Assembly (NCBI GenBank): GCA_002785585.1
Contig: PEUI01000041.1
Coordinates: forward strand, 202 to 25,212
Reading direction: 5' to 3'
Length of the DNA stretch: 25,011 bases
From: Lysobacterales bacterium CG02_land_8_20_14_3_00_62_12
GTDB taxonomy: Bacteria > Pseudomonadota > Gammaproteobacteria > Xanthomonadales > Ahniellaceae
Within the stretch, counting starts at the first letter, position 1. The number at the start of each line of letters is the position of its first letter. A program made the position numbers and the translations under genes. The notes beneath the pieces were generated by a model. The model was not told where the DNA came from, made no database searches, and saw only the letters and a list, made by a program, of their open reading frames with translations. Shown one piece after another: positions 1 to 8,284 of the stretch.

Positions 1-273
1 CAAGGGGCGCTGTTTTTGATCCAGGGGATAGGCCAGCACTTCGATTTCGGTAGTCGCCTCGAGATTGCGCACGCTGACGATGGCACCACCCCAGATCACG
101 ATTTCTGCCATCGCCGGGGCTTGGGCCGCCTGCCAGGGCGCCAGCCGGTTGGCGGCATCGCTGCGATCAAATAGCGGCGGCGGCACGCAGCCGACGAGCG
201 CCAGGGCGACACTGGTCAAGGCCAGTAGGCCAAGTTTTGCCAATGGGTGGAACAACCGCGATCGGGTCTTCAT
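1..273 (-). CDS. slp: Slp-family outer-membrane lipoprotein (5' part, cut by window edge)
   Basis: The minus-strand frame is open from an ATG at 273 to the first base of the window, giving the first 91 residues. It begins with a basic stretch, a hydrophobic segment and a lipobox ending LVGC (Cys29), so the product should be exported and lipidated at that Cys. After it come EIVIWGGAIVSV and TTEIEVLAYPLD, close to the conserved WGG-x-I and IEVLxYPLD patterns of the Slp (starvation-inducible lipoprotein, YeaY) family. A purine-rich AGGTGAGA lies about 7 bases before the ATG. Family members sit on the inner face of the outer membrane; their function is poorly known. The remaining roughly half of the protein lies outside the window. 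The lipoprotein call is firm; the family call is by motif memory. Confidence 0.82.
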   Translation of the reverse strand, partial: MKTRSRLFHPLAKLGLLALTSVALALVGCVPPPLFDRSDAANRLAPWQAAQAPAMAEIVIWGGAIVSVRNLEATTEIEVLAYPLDQKQRPL

Positions 274-496
274 GGGCTTATCTCACCTGCAGGAACGGGA
301 AGGCTATTGAAGTCCCAAGTGGCTGGCTCAGGACTGAACGCTTGCGGGCGGGGTCGGTGGGTGCCGCGCGCATTTGCATGCTGCACATGCCGAAGCGCCG
401 ACGATGATGAAAAACATTCCCGCGCGTAGATGGGTGGTGGATGTAGTGGGTTTTAACGGCGACGGCCGCTCGCCCCAACCGATGTCCCGATTCACG

Positions 497-1345
497 CTAA
501 TCGTTCACCAGCCACTGCATCCGCTGTTGACTGAAGCGACTCTGCGACAAGTGTTCCGCCAACACTGGCAGGCACTCGCCGAGTTGGTGATCGAGGCGAA
601 ACGGAGTGTTGATGATCGCCATGCCGCAACCATTCAGGCGCAGCGCCGAGTTGTCGGGATGCAAAAGCATTTCGACCACCAGCACTTTGCGCAAACCGCT
701 GTGGCTGAGCCAACGATGAAATGGGATCACATGTTGCCGCAGCTTGATCGGATACCAGATTGCGTAGACCCCGGTGGGCCATTTGGCATGGGCTGAGAGC
801 ACGCTTTGCTCGATCAAGCGGAACTCGGCGTCTTGCGCTTCGAACGGCGGATCGATCAGCACCAGACCGCGTTTTTCTTTTGGTGGCACCAGCGCGTTGA
901 GCGCCAGATAGCCATCGCGCTGGTGCACCGCTACCCGCGAATCCTGGCGAAACAAGGCGCGCAGATGGGCGAATTCGAGATCCTGCAATTCGCAGAGCTG
1001 CAAGCGATCGGTGGCGCGCAACAAGGCGGCGGCGATCAACGGCGAGCCGGGATAATGCGCGTCCTGATTCGGCTCGTGGGCGCTTTGCGAGTGCACCAGA
1101 TTCAGATAAGCATGGACCAGCGTCGGCAGCCGCTCGATATGAAACAAACGTTCGACGCCTTCGCGATACTCGCCGGTCTTCTGCGCTTCGGCGCCACCCA
1201 GGTCGTAACGGCCGGCACCGGCGTGTGTATCGATATAGGCGATCGGCGTCTGTTTGCCTTTCAGCGCGTCCAGTAGCGCAATCAGCACCACATGTTTGAG
1301 CACGTCGGCAAAGTTTCCTGCGTGGTAGGCGTGGTGATAGTTCAA
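497..1345 (-). CDS. rlmJ: 23S rRNA (adenine(2030)-N6)-methyltransferase RlmJ
   Basis: The 282-residue product matches RlmJ (formerly YhiR) along its length. The N-terminus reads NYHHAYHAGNFADVLKH, the family's signature start. A SAM-binding segment IDTHAGAGRYDL lies at about residues 38-49 and the N6-adenine methyltransferase catalytic motif DPPF at 165-168. RlmJ methylates A2030 of 23S rRNA, acting on free rRNA in the cytoplasm. The start is TTG at 1345: it falls where E. coli RlmJ starts, and a GAGGA Shine-Dalgarno sits 7 bases upstream. The 252-base region beyond the start is shared with the divergent phosphatase gene and holds no convincing gene. The gene seems to be transcribed alone; the next gene downstream has its own 223-base leader. 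Confidence 0.96.
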   Translation of the reverse strand: MNYHHAYHAGNFADVLKHVVLIALLDALKGKQTPIAYIDTHAGAGRYDLGGAEAQKTGEYREGVERLFHIERLPTLVHAYLNLVHSQSAHEPNQDAHYPGSPLIAAALLRATDRLQLCELQDLEFAHLRALFRQDSRVAVHQRDGYLALNALVPPKEKRGLVLIDPPFEAQDAEFRLIEQSVLSAHAKWPTGVYAIWYPIKLRQHVIPFHRWLSHSGLRKVLVVEMLLHPDNSALRLNGCGMAIINTPFRLDHQLGECLPVLAEHLSQSRFSQQRMQWLVND

Positions 1346-1597
1346 GTGAGTTCCTCAAGGCGCCGGGGTTTGAGTATGTGCGTGAAGTCGCCAGGCTGGC
1401 AAGCACACCGCGAGCACGGCAGAGAATCTCACCGAGCCACGCCGGTGGCGCAACCCAAAACCTCGGGGTCCGGTCATAATCCGGTTTGGATCGCGCTTGG
1501 CGCAGCAACGGCACGCAGTCGAACGCGGTGCCGGCAGCAGCGAGTGCGCGATCATCAACGTAGCTCATCTTGAATGTAATCATGTGCAGGTAACGCA

Positions 1598-2089
1598 TTG
1601 AATAGACTTATTTTTGTGTGCATGGGAAACATCTGTCGGTCGCCCTTGGCCGAAGCCGTCGCACGGGCCCAGTTAGTCCAGCATGGGTTGGATTCGGTGT
1701 TCACCGTGGTCTCGCGTGGTACCCATGCCTATCACCTGGATTTGCCGGCCGATCCGCGCGCGCAGGCGCTGGCCGAACAACATGGATTGGCATTGGCCGC
1801 GCACCGATCCCGATTGTTGCAGCCGGACGATTTTCAGCGCGGCGATCTGTTGTTGGTGATGGATCGGCAGAATCTCCGCGACGTGCGGGCCAAGGCGCCG
1901 CCGCATGCGGTCGGCCGCATCCGGCTACTGATGGACTTCGTCAGCTCCCCGGGCGCCGATATCCCGGACCCTTACTATGGCGAAGCGGCAGATTTCGAGC
2001 GGGCGTTGGGACTGATCGAGCAAGGTGTTCTGGGGCTGACCAAACATCTGCTGCGGTTGCATAATGCGGGGGCCTTGCACTTGGAGTAG
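1598..2089 (+). CDS. Low-molecular-weight protein-tyrosine phosphatase
   Basis: The 163-residue protein has the complete LMW-PTP active site near its N-terminus: the phosphate-binding loop VCMGNICRS, a C-X5-R motif with nucleophile Cys8 and Arg14. The general-acid loop is DPYYG with Asp124. The length is usual for the family. Such enzymes dephosphorylate tyrosine on proteins in the cytoplasm, often bacterial tyrosine kinases of exopolysaccharide synthesis, but no kinase or polysaccharide gene is nearby, so the substrate is unknown. The start is TTG at 1598, preceded by an AGG-containing ribosome-binding site; any later start would delete the catalytic loop. It is the first gene of a plus-strand run leading to uvrC and pgsA, with 65 bases before the next gene. 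Confidence 0.93.
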   Translation: MNRLIFVCMGNICRSPLAEAVARAQLVQHGLDSVFTVVSRGTHAYHLDLPADPRAQALAEQHGLALAAHRSRLLQPDDFQRGDLLLVMDRQNLRDVRAKAPPHAVGRIRLLMDFVSSPGADIPDPYYGEAADFERALGLIEQGVLGLTKHLLRLHNAGALHLE

Positions 2090-2154
2090 GTGATGGTTGT
2101 TGCGGAGTCGTGCTGCACCATATTTTTGCTGGTTAGCACCGCCCGAGGTGGGGC

Positions 2155-3582
2155 GTGAACGCGCGCGCGCCGGCGCCGCCGCTGCCGCTGGACGCCCATT
2201 GGGTCAACGTACCGCGAGCGCCGGTACTGGAAGACTTGCGTGGTCGCGTAGTGCTGATGCATTTTTTCAACGCGAGCAATGTCAACAGTCTGCATCTGGT
2301 ACCGGACCTGCGCTGGTTTGAGAACCGTTATGCCGACAGTCTGAGTGTGCTTGGCGTGCATACACCGCACTTCGATGCCGAGCGCCAGTCGAGTGTGGTG
2401 TTGAGCGCGGTCAACCGGCTCTATCTCCGGCATCCGGTGGTCAACGACTTCAATTTCGAACTTTGGCGCCAGTACGGCGTGGAGGCGTGGCCCAGCATTG
2501 CGGTGATCGACAGCCAAGGCGGATTCGTCGGCTTGGTGCGCGGCGAGGGCCATAGAGACGCGCTCGATCAGCGCGTCAACGAGTTGCTCGATGAGGCCAG
2601 CCTGTATGGCAATCGGCAGTATTCGCAGAATCTGCCGGTGGCGCGCCCGGAAGCGCGTACGCCGCTGCGCTTTCCCGGCAAGATTTTGTTGACGCAAAAC
2701 AGCTTGTTCGTGGCCGATTCCGGCCATAACCGGATTCTCGAATGCACGCATGACGGCCGCATTTTGCGGCAGATCGGTTCCAGCAATGCCGGTTATCTGG
2801 ATGGTGGTATCGAGGAGGCAGCATTCAACGATCCCCAGGGCATGGTCATCAGCAAAGACATGCTCTACATCGCCGATCGTGGCAACCACGCCATTCGCCG
2901 GGTGCGCTTGATCAGCGGCGAAGTCGAGACCCTGGCCGGCAATGGCAATCTCGGGCATCCGCTGGCGCAGGAATACGCCGATCCAAAGCAAGTCAGTCTC
3001 AGTTCGCCTTGGGATCTGGCGCTGGCCGGTGAGAAATTGTTCATCGCCATGGCCGGGCAAAACCAGATCTGGAACTATGATTTATCGCGCAACCGCTTGC
3101 TGCCCGCCGCCGGCAATGGCAAGCACGGCCGCCAGGATGGTGAGTTCGGCCAGGCCAGCTTCGCCCGACCCTGCGGGCTCAGTTTCGCCGACCAGGTCTT
3201 GTACGTTGCCGATAGCGATGCTTCGTCGATTCGCGCCGTGCGCAGCGATGGGCGCAGCACCACTTTGGTCGGTGTCGATGCCTGGGAATTTGGTGATAGC
3301 GACGGTTTGCCAGCGCAAGCGCGACTCCAGGGCGCGATGGGAATCAGTGTCGATGCTGGCGGACAAATCCTTTGGGTAGCAGATACTTACAACAACAAGT
3401 TAAAAGCTTTATCACTACGCGGCGGCGGTATCAAGAGCATCAATCTGCCTTACCGATTCCAGCAACCGACGGCGGTTGCCGCGACCCCAGGCAAGATCTG
3501 GATTGCCAATTCAGGCGCGCACGAGATCGTCCGTATCGACACCGCGACCGGGCAGGCGGTGCATCTGCCGATAGGCGAGTAG
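2155..3582 (+). CDS. Thioredoxin-fold / NHL-repeat protein lacking the redox cysteines
   Basis: The 475-residue protein joins an N-terminal thioredoxin-like (TlpA/NHLRC2-type) domain at about residues 15-145 to a C-terminal beta-propeller of NHL repeats at about 165-475. The repeats show recurring phrases such as LFVADSGHNRI, LYIADRGNHAIRRV, LYVADSDASSIRAV and LWVADTYNNKLKAL. In NHLRC2-type proteins the thioredoxin domain usually has a CCINC motif followed by MH..PDL. Here the same place reads SNVNS (residues 41-45) followed by LHLVPDL, so all three cysteines are gone and disulfide chemistry at this site is unlikely. No signal peptide is visible. The start is GTG at 2155 with GAGG 6 bases upstream. 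The stop lies 3 bases before the uvrC start. The role is not known; a binding or scaffold function is an inference. Confidence 0.85.
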   Translation: MNARAPAPPLPLDAHWVNVPRAPVLEDLRGRVVLMHFFNASNVNSLHLVPDLRWFENRYADSLSVLGVHTPHFDAERQSSVVLSAVNRLYLRHPVVNDFNFELWRQYGVEAWPSIAVIDSQGGFVGLVRGEGHRDALDQRVNELLDEASLYGNRQYSQNLPVARPEARTPLRFPGKILLTQNSLFVADSGHNRILECTHDGRILRQIGSSNAGYLDGGIEEAAFNDPQGMVISKDMLYIADRGNHAIRRVRLISGEVETLAGNGNLGHPLAQEYADPKQVSLSSPWDLALAGEKLFIAMAGQNQIWNYDLSRNRLLPAAGNGKHGRQDGEFGQASFARPCGLSFADQVLYVADSDASSIRAVRSDGRSTTLVGVDAWEFGDSDGLPAQARLQGAMGISVDAGGQILWVADTYNNKLKALSLRGGGIKSINLPYRFQQPTAVAATPGKIWIANSGAHEIVRIDTATGQAVHLPIGE

Positions 3583-3585
3583 GCG

Positions 3586-5460
3586 GTGGCGGGCACCGGG
3601 CTCGGCGCTACGGCAACGCGCAGCGCTGGCGCGGTCGCGGAGCAACCGTCGCCTGGATTCGATGGCCGCGCTTATGCCCGTGAGTTGACGCCGTCGCCGG
3701 GCGTTTATCGGATGCTCGCCGCCGATGCCAGCGTGTTGTATGTCGGCAAGGCGAAAAACCTGCGCAAGCGTGTCGGCAGTTATTTCGCGCGGCCGCAGAT
3801 GGAGCCGCGCATCGCGCTGATGCTGTCCCAGGTGGACCGCATGGAAATCACCGTCACCCGCACCGAAAGCGAGGCATTGATCCTGGAATGCGAGTTGATC
3901 AAGTCGCTCAAACCGCATTTCAACGTGCTGCTGCGGGATTCCAAGGGTTACCCCTATCTGTTTTTGGAAGCCGGGGCGGCGTTTCCGCGTTTGCGCTTTC
4001 ATCGCGGCGCTCGCACTGCCAAAGGACGCTATTTCGGACCATTTCCGAGCACGCTGTCGGTACGCGAAAACCTGGAACGCATCCACAAGTTGTTCCGCTT
4101 GCGGCAATGCGAAGACAGCGTGTTCAGCCATCGCTCGCGGCCCTGTTTGCAGTATCAGATCAAGCGTTGTAGCGCGCCCTGCGTTGCCTACATCAGCGCC
4201 GTCGATTACGCCGAAGACGTGCGCCATGCGGTGATGTTTCTGGAGGGGCAATCGGTCGCCGTGGTCGAGGAATTGCAGCAAAAAATGGCCGCCGCCAGCA
4301 CCGCGCTGGCGTTCGAAAACGCGGCCAGGTATCGCGACGAGATCGGTCGCATTCGGCAATTGCAGGCGCGCCAGTACGTCTCCGGTGGCGAACGCGACGC
4401 CGACATCCTGGCCTGTCAGTTGCGCGATGGCTGGGCGGTGGTGCAAGCGCTGTTCTATCGTGAAGGGATGAATCAGGGCAGTCGCCACTGGCTGTTGAAG
4501 GCACCGGTGGGAACGCCGGAAAGCGCCGTGCTGGAGGCTTTTTTGACCCAGCACTATGCGGATCTACCGGCGCCGCACAGCGTTTTGATCAGCCACCCGG
4601 TGGACGATATCGACTGGTTTGCCGAGGGTTTTAGTCAACGTGCTGGCCACCGAGTCGAATTGCTCTGTCCACAGCGTGGCGATCGCGTCCGGCTGATCGA
4701 GCAAGCCTTGCGCAACGCCGAAATTGCGCTGGCTGCGCATCTCGGCAGCGAAAGCACCCAACGCAGTCGCTGGAACGCGCTGACCGAACTGCTGGATCTG
4801 GACGAAGCACCGCGGCGGGTCGAGTGTTTTGATATCAGTCACACCATGGGCGAGGGCACGGTAGCCTCGTGTGTGGTGGCCGGCCCCGAGGGCGCGATCA
4901 AATCGCTGTATCGGCGTTTCAATATTCGCGGCATCACCGGTGGCGATGACTACGCGGCCATGCGCCAGGTGATCGAACGCCGCTTCAAGCGATTGCAAAG
5001 CGAGCAGGCCGAGTTGCCCGACGTGTTGTTGATCGATGGTGGCAAGGGTCAGGTGCAACAGGCAGTGCAGGCTTTGGGCGAGTTGGGCGTGGCCGGCGTG
5101 CTCGTCGTCGGCGTCGCCAAAGGGCCAGATCGACGCGCCGGCTGGGAAGAACTGGTGTTCGCCGAAAGCGGGCAGAGCAAGCGGCCGGGTACCGATAGTC
5201 TGGGCCTGCTCGCGATCCAGGCGATTCGCGATGAAGCCCATCGGTTTGCCATTACCGGGCACCGTGCGCGCCGCGAAAAGCAGCGCACGATCAGTACGTT
5301 GGAAGAAATTGTCGGCGTCGGCGCCCGGCGTCGCGCGGCCCTGCTCAAGCATTTCGGCGGGCTGTCCGGGGTGCGCGCCGCTGGCGTTGAAGAGCTCTGC
5401 CGGGTGGTGGGTATCGAGCGGTCGCTCGCCGAGCGAATTTATGCCAGTCTGCACGAATGA
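3586..5460 (+). CDS. uvrC: UvrABC excinuclease subunit C
   Basis: UvrC makes both incisions around a DNA lesion after UvrA/UvrB recognition in nucleotide excision repair. The 624-residue product has all expected parts: an N-terminal GIY-YIG nuclease (PGVYRM at about 38 and VLYVGKAKNLRKRV at 50-63), a UVR helical hairpin that contacts UvrB at about 226-260, an RNase H-like C-terminal nuclease beginning near VECFDISH (about 409) and terminal helix-hairpin-helix motifs at about 570-620. The GTG start at 3586 lies 3 bases after the NHL gene, which suggests translational coupling. It gives about 20 residues more than E. coli UvrC before the family's first conserved residues, so a slightly later start is possible. 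The stop overlaps the pgsA start by ATGA. Confidence 0.97.
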   Translation: MAGTGLGATATRSAGAVAEQPSPGFDGRAYARELTPSPGVYRMLAADASVLYVGKAKNLRKRVGSYFARPQMEPRIALMLSQVDRMEITVTRTESEALILECELIKSLKPHFNVLLRDSKGYPYLFLEAGAAFPRLRFHRGARTAKGRYFGPFPSTLSVRENLERIHKLFRLRQCEDSVFSHRSRPCLQYQIKRCSAPCVAYISAVDYAEDVRHAVMFLEGQSVAVVEELQQKMAAASTALAFENAARYRDEIGRIRQLQARQYVSGGERDADILACQLRDGWAVVQALFYREGMNQGSRHWLLKAPVGTPESAVLEAFLTQHYADLPAPHSVLISHPVDDIDWFAEGFSQRAGHRVELLCPQRGDRVRLIEQALRNAEIALAAHLGSESTQRSRWNALTELLDLDEAPRRVECFDISHTMGEGTVASCVVAGPEGAIKSLYRRFNIRGITGGDDYAAMRQVIERRFKRLQSEQAELPDVLLIDGGKGQVQQAVQALGELGVAGVLVVGVAKGPDRRAGWEELVFAESGQSKRPGTDSLGLLAIQAIRDEAHRFAITGHRARREKQRTISTLEEIVGVGARRRAALLKHFGGLSGVRAAGVEELCRVVGIERSLAERIYASLHE

Positions 5461-6056
5461 AACTACGCCACCCCCACTTGCTGACCCTGCCCAACATGTT
5501 GACCATGTTCCGCATCGTTTTGGTGCCGATTCTGGTCGCCACTTTCTATCTGCCGTTCAAAGGCGCGAACCTGGTGGCGGCCGGGATGTTCGCGGTCGGC
5601 GCCATCACCGATTGGCTCGACGGCTGGATCGCGCGGCGATTCGGTCAAACCTCGGCGTTCGGCGCGTTCCTGGACCCGGTTGCCGACAAGCTGACGGTGA
5701 CGGTGACCTTGTTTCTGTTGGTGCAGGCCGATCCGAGCCCGCTGATGGCGGTGATCTGCGCGATCATCGTTGGTCGCGAAATTACCATTTCGGCGCTCCG
5801 CGAATGGATGGCGGAAATCGGCGAACGCAGCAAGGTGAAGGTGGCCGGCCTGGGGAAAATCAAGACCATCGTGCAGATGGTGGCGATCGTGATTTTGCTT
5901 TGGCGTCAGCCCGGATTCGATTTTCACGTCATGGTCGGCGTCAAATTTTACGAACTCGGGCAGTGGATGCTGGGCACGGCGGCGGTGCTGACCATCTGGT
6001 CCGGGGTGATTTATCTGCGCGCCGCCTGGCCGATCATTCGTGATCGCAAAAACTAG
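5457..6056 (+). CDS. pgsA: CDP-diacylglycerol--glycerol-3-phosphate 3-phosphatidyltransferase
   Basis: PgsA makes phosphatidylglycerol phosphate from CDP-diacylglycerol and glycerol-3-phosphate, the committed step to phosphatidylglycerol and cardiolipin in the inner membrane. The 199-residue protein has several hydrophobic segments and a perfect CDP-alcohol phosphotransferase signature, DGx2ARx8Gx3Dx3D, with D55, G56, A59, R60, G69, D73 and D77. Its ATG overlaps the uvrC stop in an ATGA junction, the well-known uvrC-pgsA pairing of gammaproteobacteria. The tRNA genes that often follow pgsA in this group are not present. The gene ends 63 bases from a convergent gene, and I see no clear terminator between them. 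Confidence 0.97.
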   Translation: MKLRHPHLLTLPNMLTMFRIVLVPILVATFYLPFKGANLVAAGMFAVGAITDWLDGWIARRFGQTSAFGAFLDPVADKLTVTVTLFLLVQADPSPLMAVICAIIVGREITISALREWMAEIGERSKVKVAGLGKIKTIVQMVAIVILLWRQPGFDFHVMVGVKFYELGQWMLGTAAVLTIWSGVIYLRAAWPIIRDRKN

Positions 6057-6119
6057 CATGGAAAAATTGGACCGGTGCGCCGACCGCCGCAACTTGCTGC
6101 GGTGTCACAGACGGCAGCG

Positions 6120-7406
6120 TCACTGACAAAGCGGATCGGTCAGCTCAAAAGCATCGGTAAACAACTGCTCGGCAAAGTCGAACCAGGCGACCTGGCCTTG
6201 ATGCTGGCTACTGGCCTGATCGAATCCTGGTCGACCGACGGCATAACGCAGGCCGAAACCGGCGGCCGACCAACCGCCCAGGTCGCCCGGGCTGGGACTG
6301 CGCAAAGTCAGCGGCGCGCCTTCGGTCCACGCCGTGGTGTGCTCGAAGCGCACCACGCTGCCGCAGTTGGCCCCCGGCACCAGCGCTTGAAACGGCGCCC
6401 CGGCGATCAGCGTGGCGCCGTTCAAGGCGAGTGACCAGCCCAGCCGTGCGCCTGCGGTGGCGGTCACGCTGCTGATCTCGGCGGACGCCGCCCAGCCCAC
6501 GCCCAGATCATCAAAAACGCTGATTCGCCCGGCTTCCAGTCCGGCAAACGGTGCGGCAACCAACGCCTGACTGGCATTCAACGCCACGCTGAAGCCAAAC
6601 CCATCGCCGACTTGCGGCGTTTGCGCCAATAACACGGTGGCCAAACTCCAACTGCTCGGGGTGACCCGATCAAACACATAAGCGGCACCATGCGCATAGA
6701 TCGCACCGACACCGACATCGCCGGCAAATGGCGCGCCGACCAGCGCGTGGCTGGCGCTCAAGGCAACGGCGGCACCGAAGCCGTCATTGGCGACGCCATC
6801 GGCTGCCAGCAGTTGCGTGGGAAACGTCCAGATGCTGCCGCTGCGGTTGAATGCGTACACCGCGCCGCGATTTTGTGCATCGCCCTCGGCGCCGACCAAC
6901 AAAGTGTCGTTCAACAGCGCCAAGGCGCTACCGAAGCGATCACCAACCTGCACACTGGTTGGCAACAGGGTCGCCTGCAATGCCCAGTTTCCGGGCGCGC
7001 TGCTGGTGTAAACGTAAACCGTGCCACCGGCTTGTGCGGCGCCACTGCCGCTACCGGGTGCACCAATAGCGAGGGTATTTGCTGACAGCGCCAACGCGGC
7101 ACCGAACGCTTGATTGGGAATGCTGATCGGCGCTGCCAGTCGCGCGGTTTGCGCGCACGGTGTCACGTTGCAATCAAAAATATAAACCGCACCCGCGCGA
7201 CCACTTTCACCTGGCGCGGCCACCACCAAGCGCTCGGTATCCAGCACGGTCGCATAGCCGAATTCGTCGCCGGGCACCGCGCCGATACGCGCCACGCCGG
7301 TCAGCTCGGCTGCCGGGCTTTGCCACGAAAAACCGAGCGCGCCCAGCACAATGGCGACGAATGGCCAAGGATTCTGCCCAACGCGATCACTGCGGGATAT
7401 GTCCAT
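6120..7406 (-). CDS. Secreted FG-GAP repeat beta-propeller protein
   Basis: The 428-residue product starts with a signal peptide (basic and polar start, hydrophobic core at about 15-27, likely cleavage after SPAA near 33). Seven repeats of 50-60 residues follow, starting near residues 49, 101, 158, 210, 270, 322 and 377. Most begin with FG or a variant, continue with an ALx3xxLxxGAP core, and end with a GAVYxF-like strand. This is the FG-GAP (integrin alpha-like) pattern of a seven-bladed propeller. The C-terminus contains LFTDAFE (415-421), resembling a short LFxDGFE tail that I recall on many secreted Xanthomonadales proteins; that comparison is from memory. The frame is open further upstream, but ATG 7406 is the start that puts the signal peptide at the N-terminus. 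The ligand and role are unknown. Confidence 0.8.
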   Translation of the reverse strand: MDISRSDRVGQNPWPFVAIVLGALGFSWQSPAAELTGVARIGAVPGDEFGYATVLDTERLVVAAPGESGRAGAVYIFDCNVTPCAQTARLAAPISIPNQAFGAALALSANTLAIGAPGSGSGAAQAGGTVYVYTSSAPGNWALQATLLPTSVQVGDRFGSALALLNDTLLVGAEGDAQNRGAVYAFNRSGSIWTFPTQLLAADGVANDGFGAAVALSASHALVGAPFAGDVGVGAIYAHGAAYVFDRVTPSSWSLATVLLAQTPQVGDGFGFSVALNASQALVAAPFAGLEAGRISVFDDLGVGWAASAEISSVTATAGARLGWSLALNGATLIAGAPFQALVPGANCGSVVRFEHTTAWTEGAPLTLRSPSPGDLGGWSAAGFGLRYAVGRPGFDQASSQHQGQVAWFDFAEQLFTDAFELTDPLCQ

Positions 7407-7556
7407 GGCCGCATTAGGCCGCTTCAAATCGCCATGTGCAAGCGTTTGCTGAGGGTTTTCCCCCAAAGTAAGCAAAGAAATGCCAAGCCAGCAATGGCGA
7501 CGACCGCTGTCCACTCGTCGACTGCCCGGGCACCCAACGCGGTGCTGGCGTCGGCG

Positions 7557-7577
7557 TAGAATACGGGTCACCCATAT
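7557..7577 (+). promoter_or_regulatory. Probable vapBC promoter -10 box and palindromic operator
   Basis: Positions 7561-7577 form a 17-base palindrome with a single mismatched pair: an outer ATA/TAT and an inner GGGT-C-ACCC. It ends 19 bases before the vapB start. A TAGAAT hexamer (7557-7562), one base from the sigma-70 -10 consensus, overlaps its left edge; no good -35 is visible. A dyad over the -10 box directly before an antitoxin gene is the arrangement expected for autoregulation by a ribbon-helix-helix VapB, alone or in complex with VapC. The palindrome is seen; the operator role is inferred. Confidence 0.6.
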
Positions 7578-7596
7578 CATGCAATACGGTGAATCC

Positions 7597-7836
7597 ATGA
7601 AAACCACACTCGAAGTATCGGACGACTTGATGGCGCGCGCACGCATCATCCAGCACCGCGATGCGATGAGCTTCAAAGCGTTGGTCGAAGAGGGACTGCG
7701 GCTGGCCATTCAAAAACGCAGCGAGCCGTCAACGTTTCGATTCGAACCGGTCTTTGGTGGCAGAGGTTGGCTGACCGATGCCGCCGAAAACGCCGGGGGC
7801 TTACGTGCAGTGTTGGGCGAGATCAACCAGCGGTGA
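7597..7836 (+). CDS. vapB: VapB-type antitoxin (ribbon-helix-helix)
   Basis: This 79-residue protein begins MKTTLEVSDDLMARAR, the beta-strand plus helix start of ribbon-helix-helix VapB antitoxins, continues with a helix around SFKALVEEGLRLAI, and ends in a polar tail with FGGRGWLTDAAENAGG that would wrap the toxin. It neutralises the PIN-domain toxin encoded directly downstream and probably represses its own promoter by binding the palindrome at 7561-7577. ATG 7597 is chosen because GGTGA lies 4 bases upstream and because the family start coincides; an in-frame ATG at 7579 is a less likely alternative. The stop codon overlaps the toxin start. Confidence 0.85.
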   Translation: MKTTLEVSDDLMARARIIQHRDAMSFKALVEEGLRLAIQKRSEPSTFRFEPVFGGRGWLTDAAENAGGLRAVLGEINQR

Positions 7837-8267
7837 TCGCGCTGGATACCAATTTGCTTGTCTACGCGCATCAATACGATAGCCCGTGGCGCGACCAGGC
7901 AGTGGCGGCAATCCGTCCCATCGTCGAAGGACGCGAGGCTTGGGCGCTGCCGTGGCCGTGTGTGCATGAATTTTTTGGTGTGGTTACGCACAACCGTTTC
8001 AAAGTCCCGTCGACGCCCAGCGAAGCGCTCGGCATGATCGCCGCGTTGCTGGCGTCGCCCAGCGTTCAGGTGATCGGCGAATCGCCGGGCCATTTTGAAT
8101 TGCTCGCATCGCTCATTCTCAAGGCCGGCATCAGCGGCGCCATGGTCCACGACGCCCGCATCGCTGCCATCTGCCTCAGTCACGGCGTGCGCGAGCTGTG
8201 GACGATGGATCGCGATTTTTCGCGGTTTCCAAGACTCAAGGTGCACAATCCGTTAATCGCGCGCTGA
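7833..8267 (+). CDS. vapC: VapC-type PIN-domain ribonuclease toxin
   Basis: The 144-residue product has the PIN-domain layout: IALDTNLLVYAHQYD at the N-terminus (Asp5), Glu46 in CVHEFFGVVTH, Asp107 in VHDARIAAI, and TMDRDFSRF (Asp126, Asp128) near the C-terminus. These acidic residues coordinate Mg2+ in VapC-type endoribonucleases, which cleave tRNA or rRNA and stop growth when the antitoxin is lost. The start is GTG at 7833, overlapping the vapB stop in a GTGA junction, so translation is coupled. Starting earlier would add residues unlike any PIN domain. All four acidic positions are intact, so the toxin is probably active. The RNA target cannot be read from the sequence. Confidence 0.9.
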   Translation: MIALDTNLLVYAHQYDSPWRDQAVAAIRPIVEGREAWALPWPCVHEFFGVVTHNRFKVPSTPSEALGMIAALLASPSVQVIGESPGHFELLASLILKAGISGAMVHDARIAAICLSHGVRELWTMDRDFSRFPRLKVHNPLIAR

Positions 8268-8284
8268 CGGCTTCTGCATCGGCC

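Noticed and set aside
1975..3060. Long minus-strand open frame opposite the NHL-repeat gene
   Set aside because: The plus strand encodes a recognisable two-domain protein; the antisense product has no recognisable motif.
6057..6119. tRNA gene after pgsA, as in many gammaproteobacteria
   Set aside because: The 63-base gap shows no acceptor stem or T-loop sequence.
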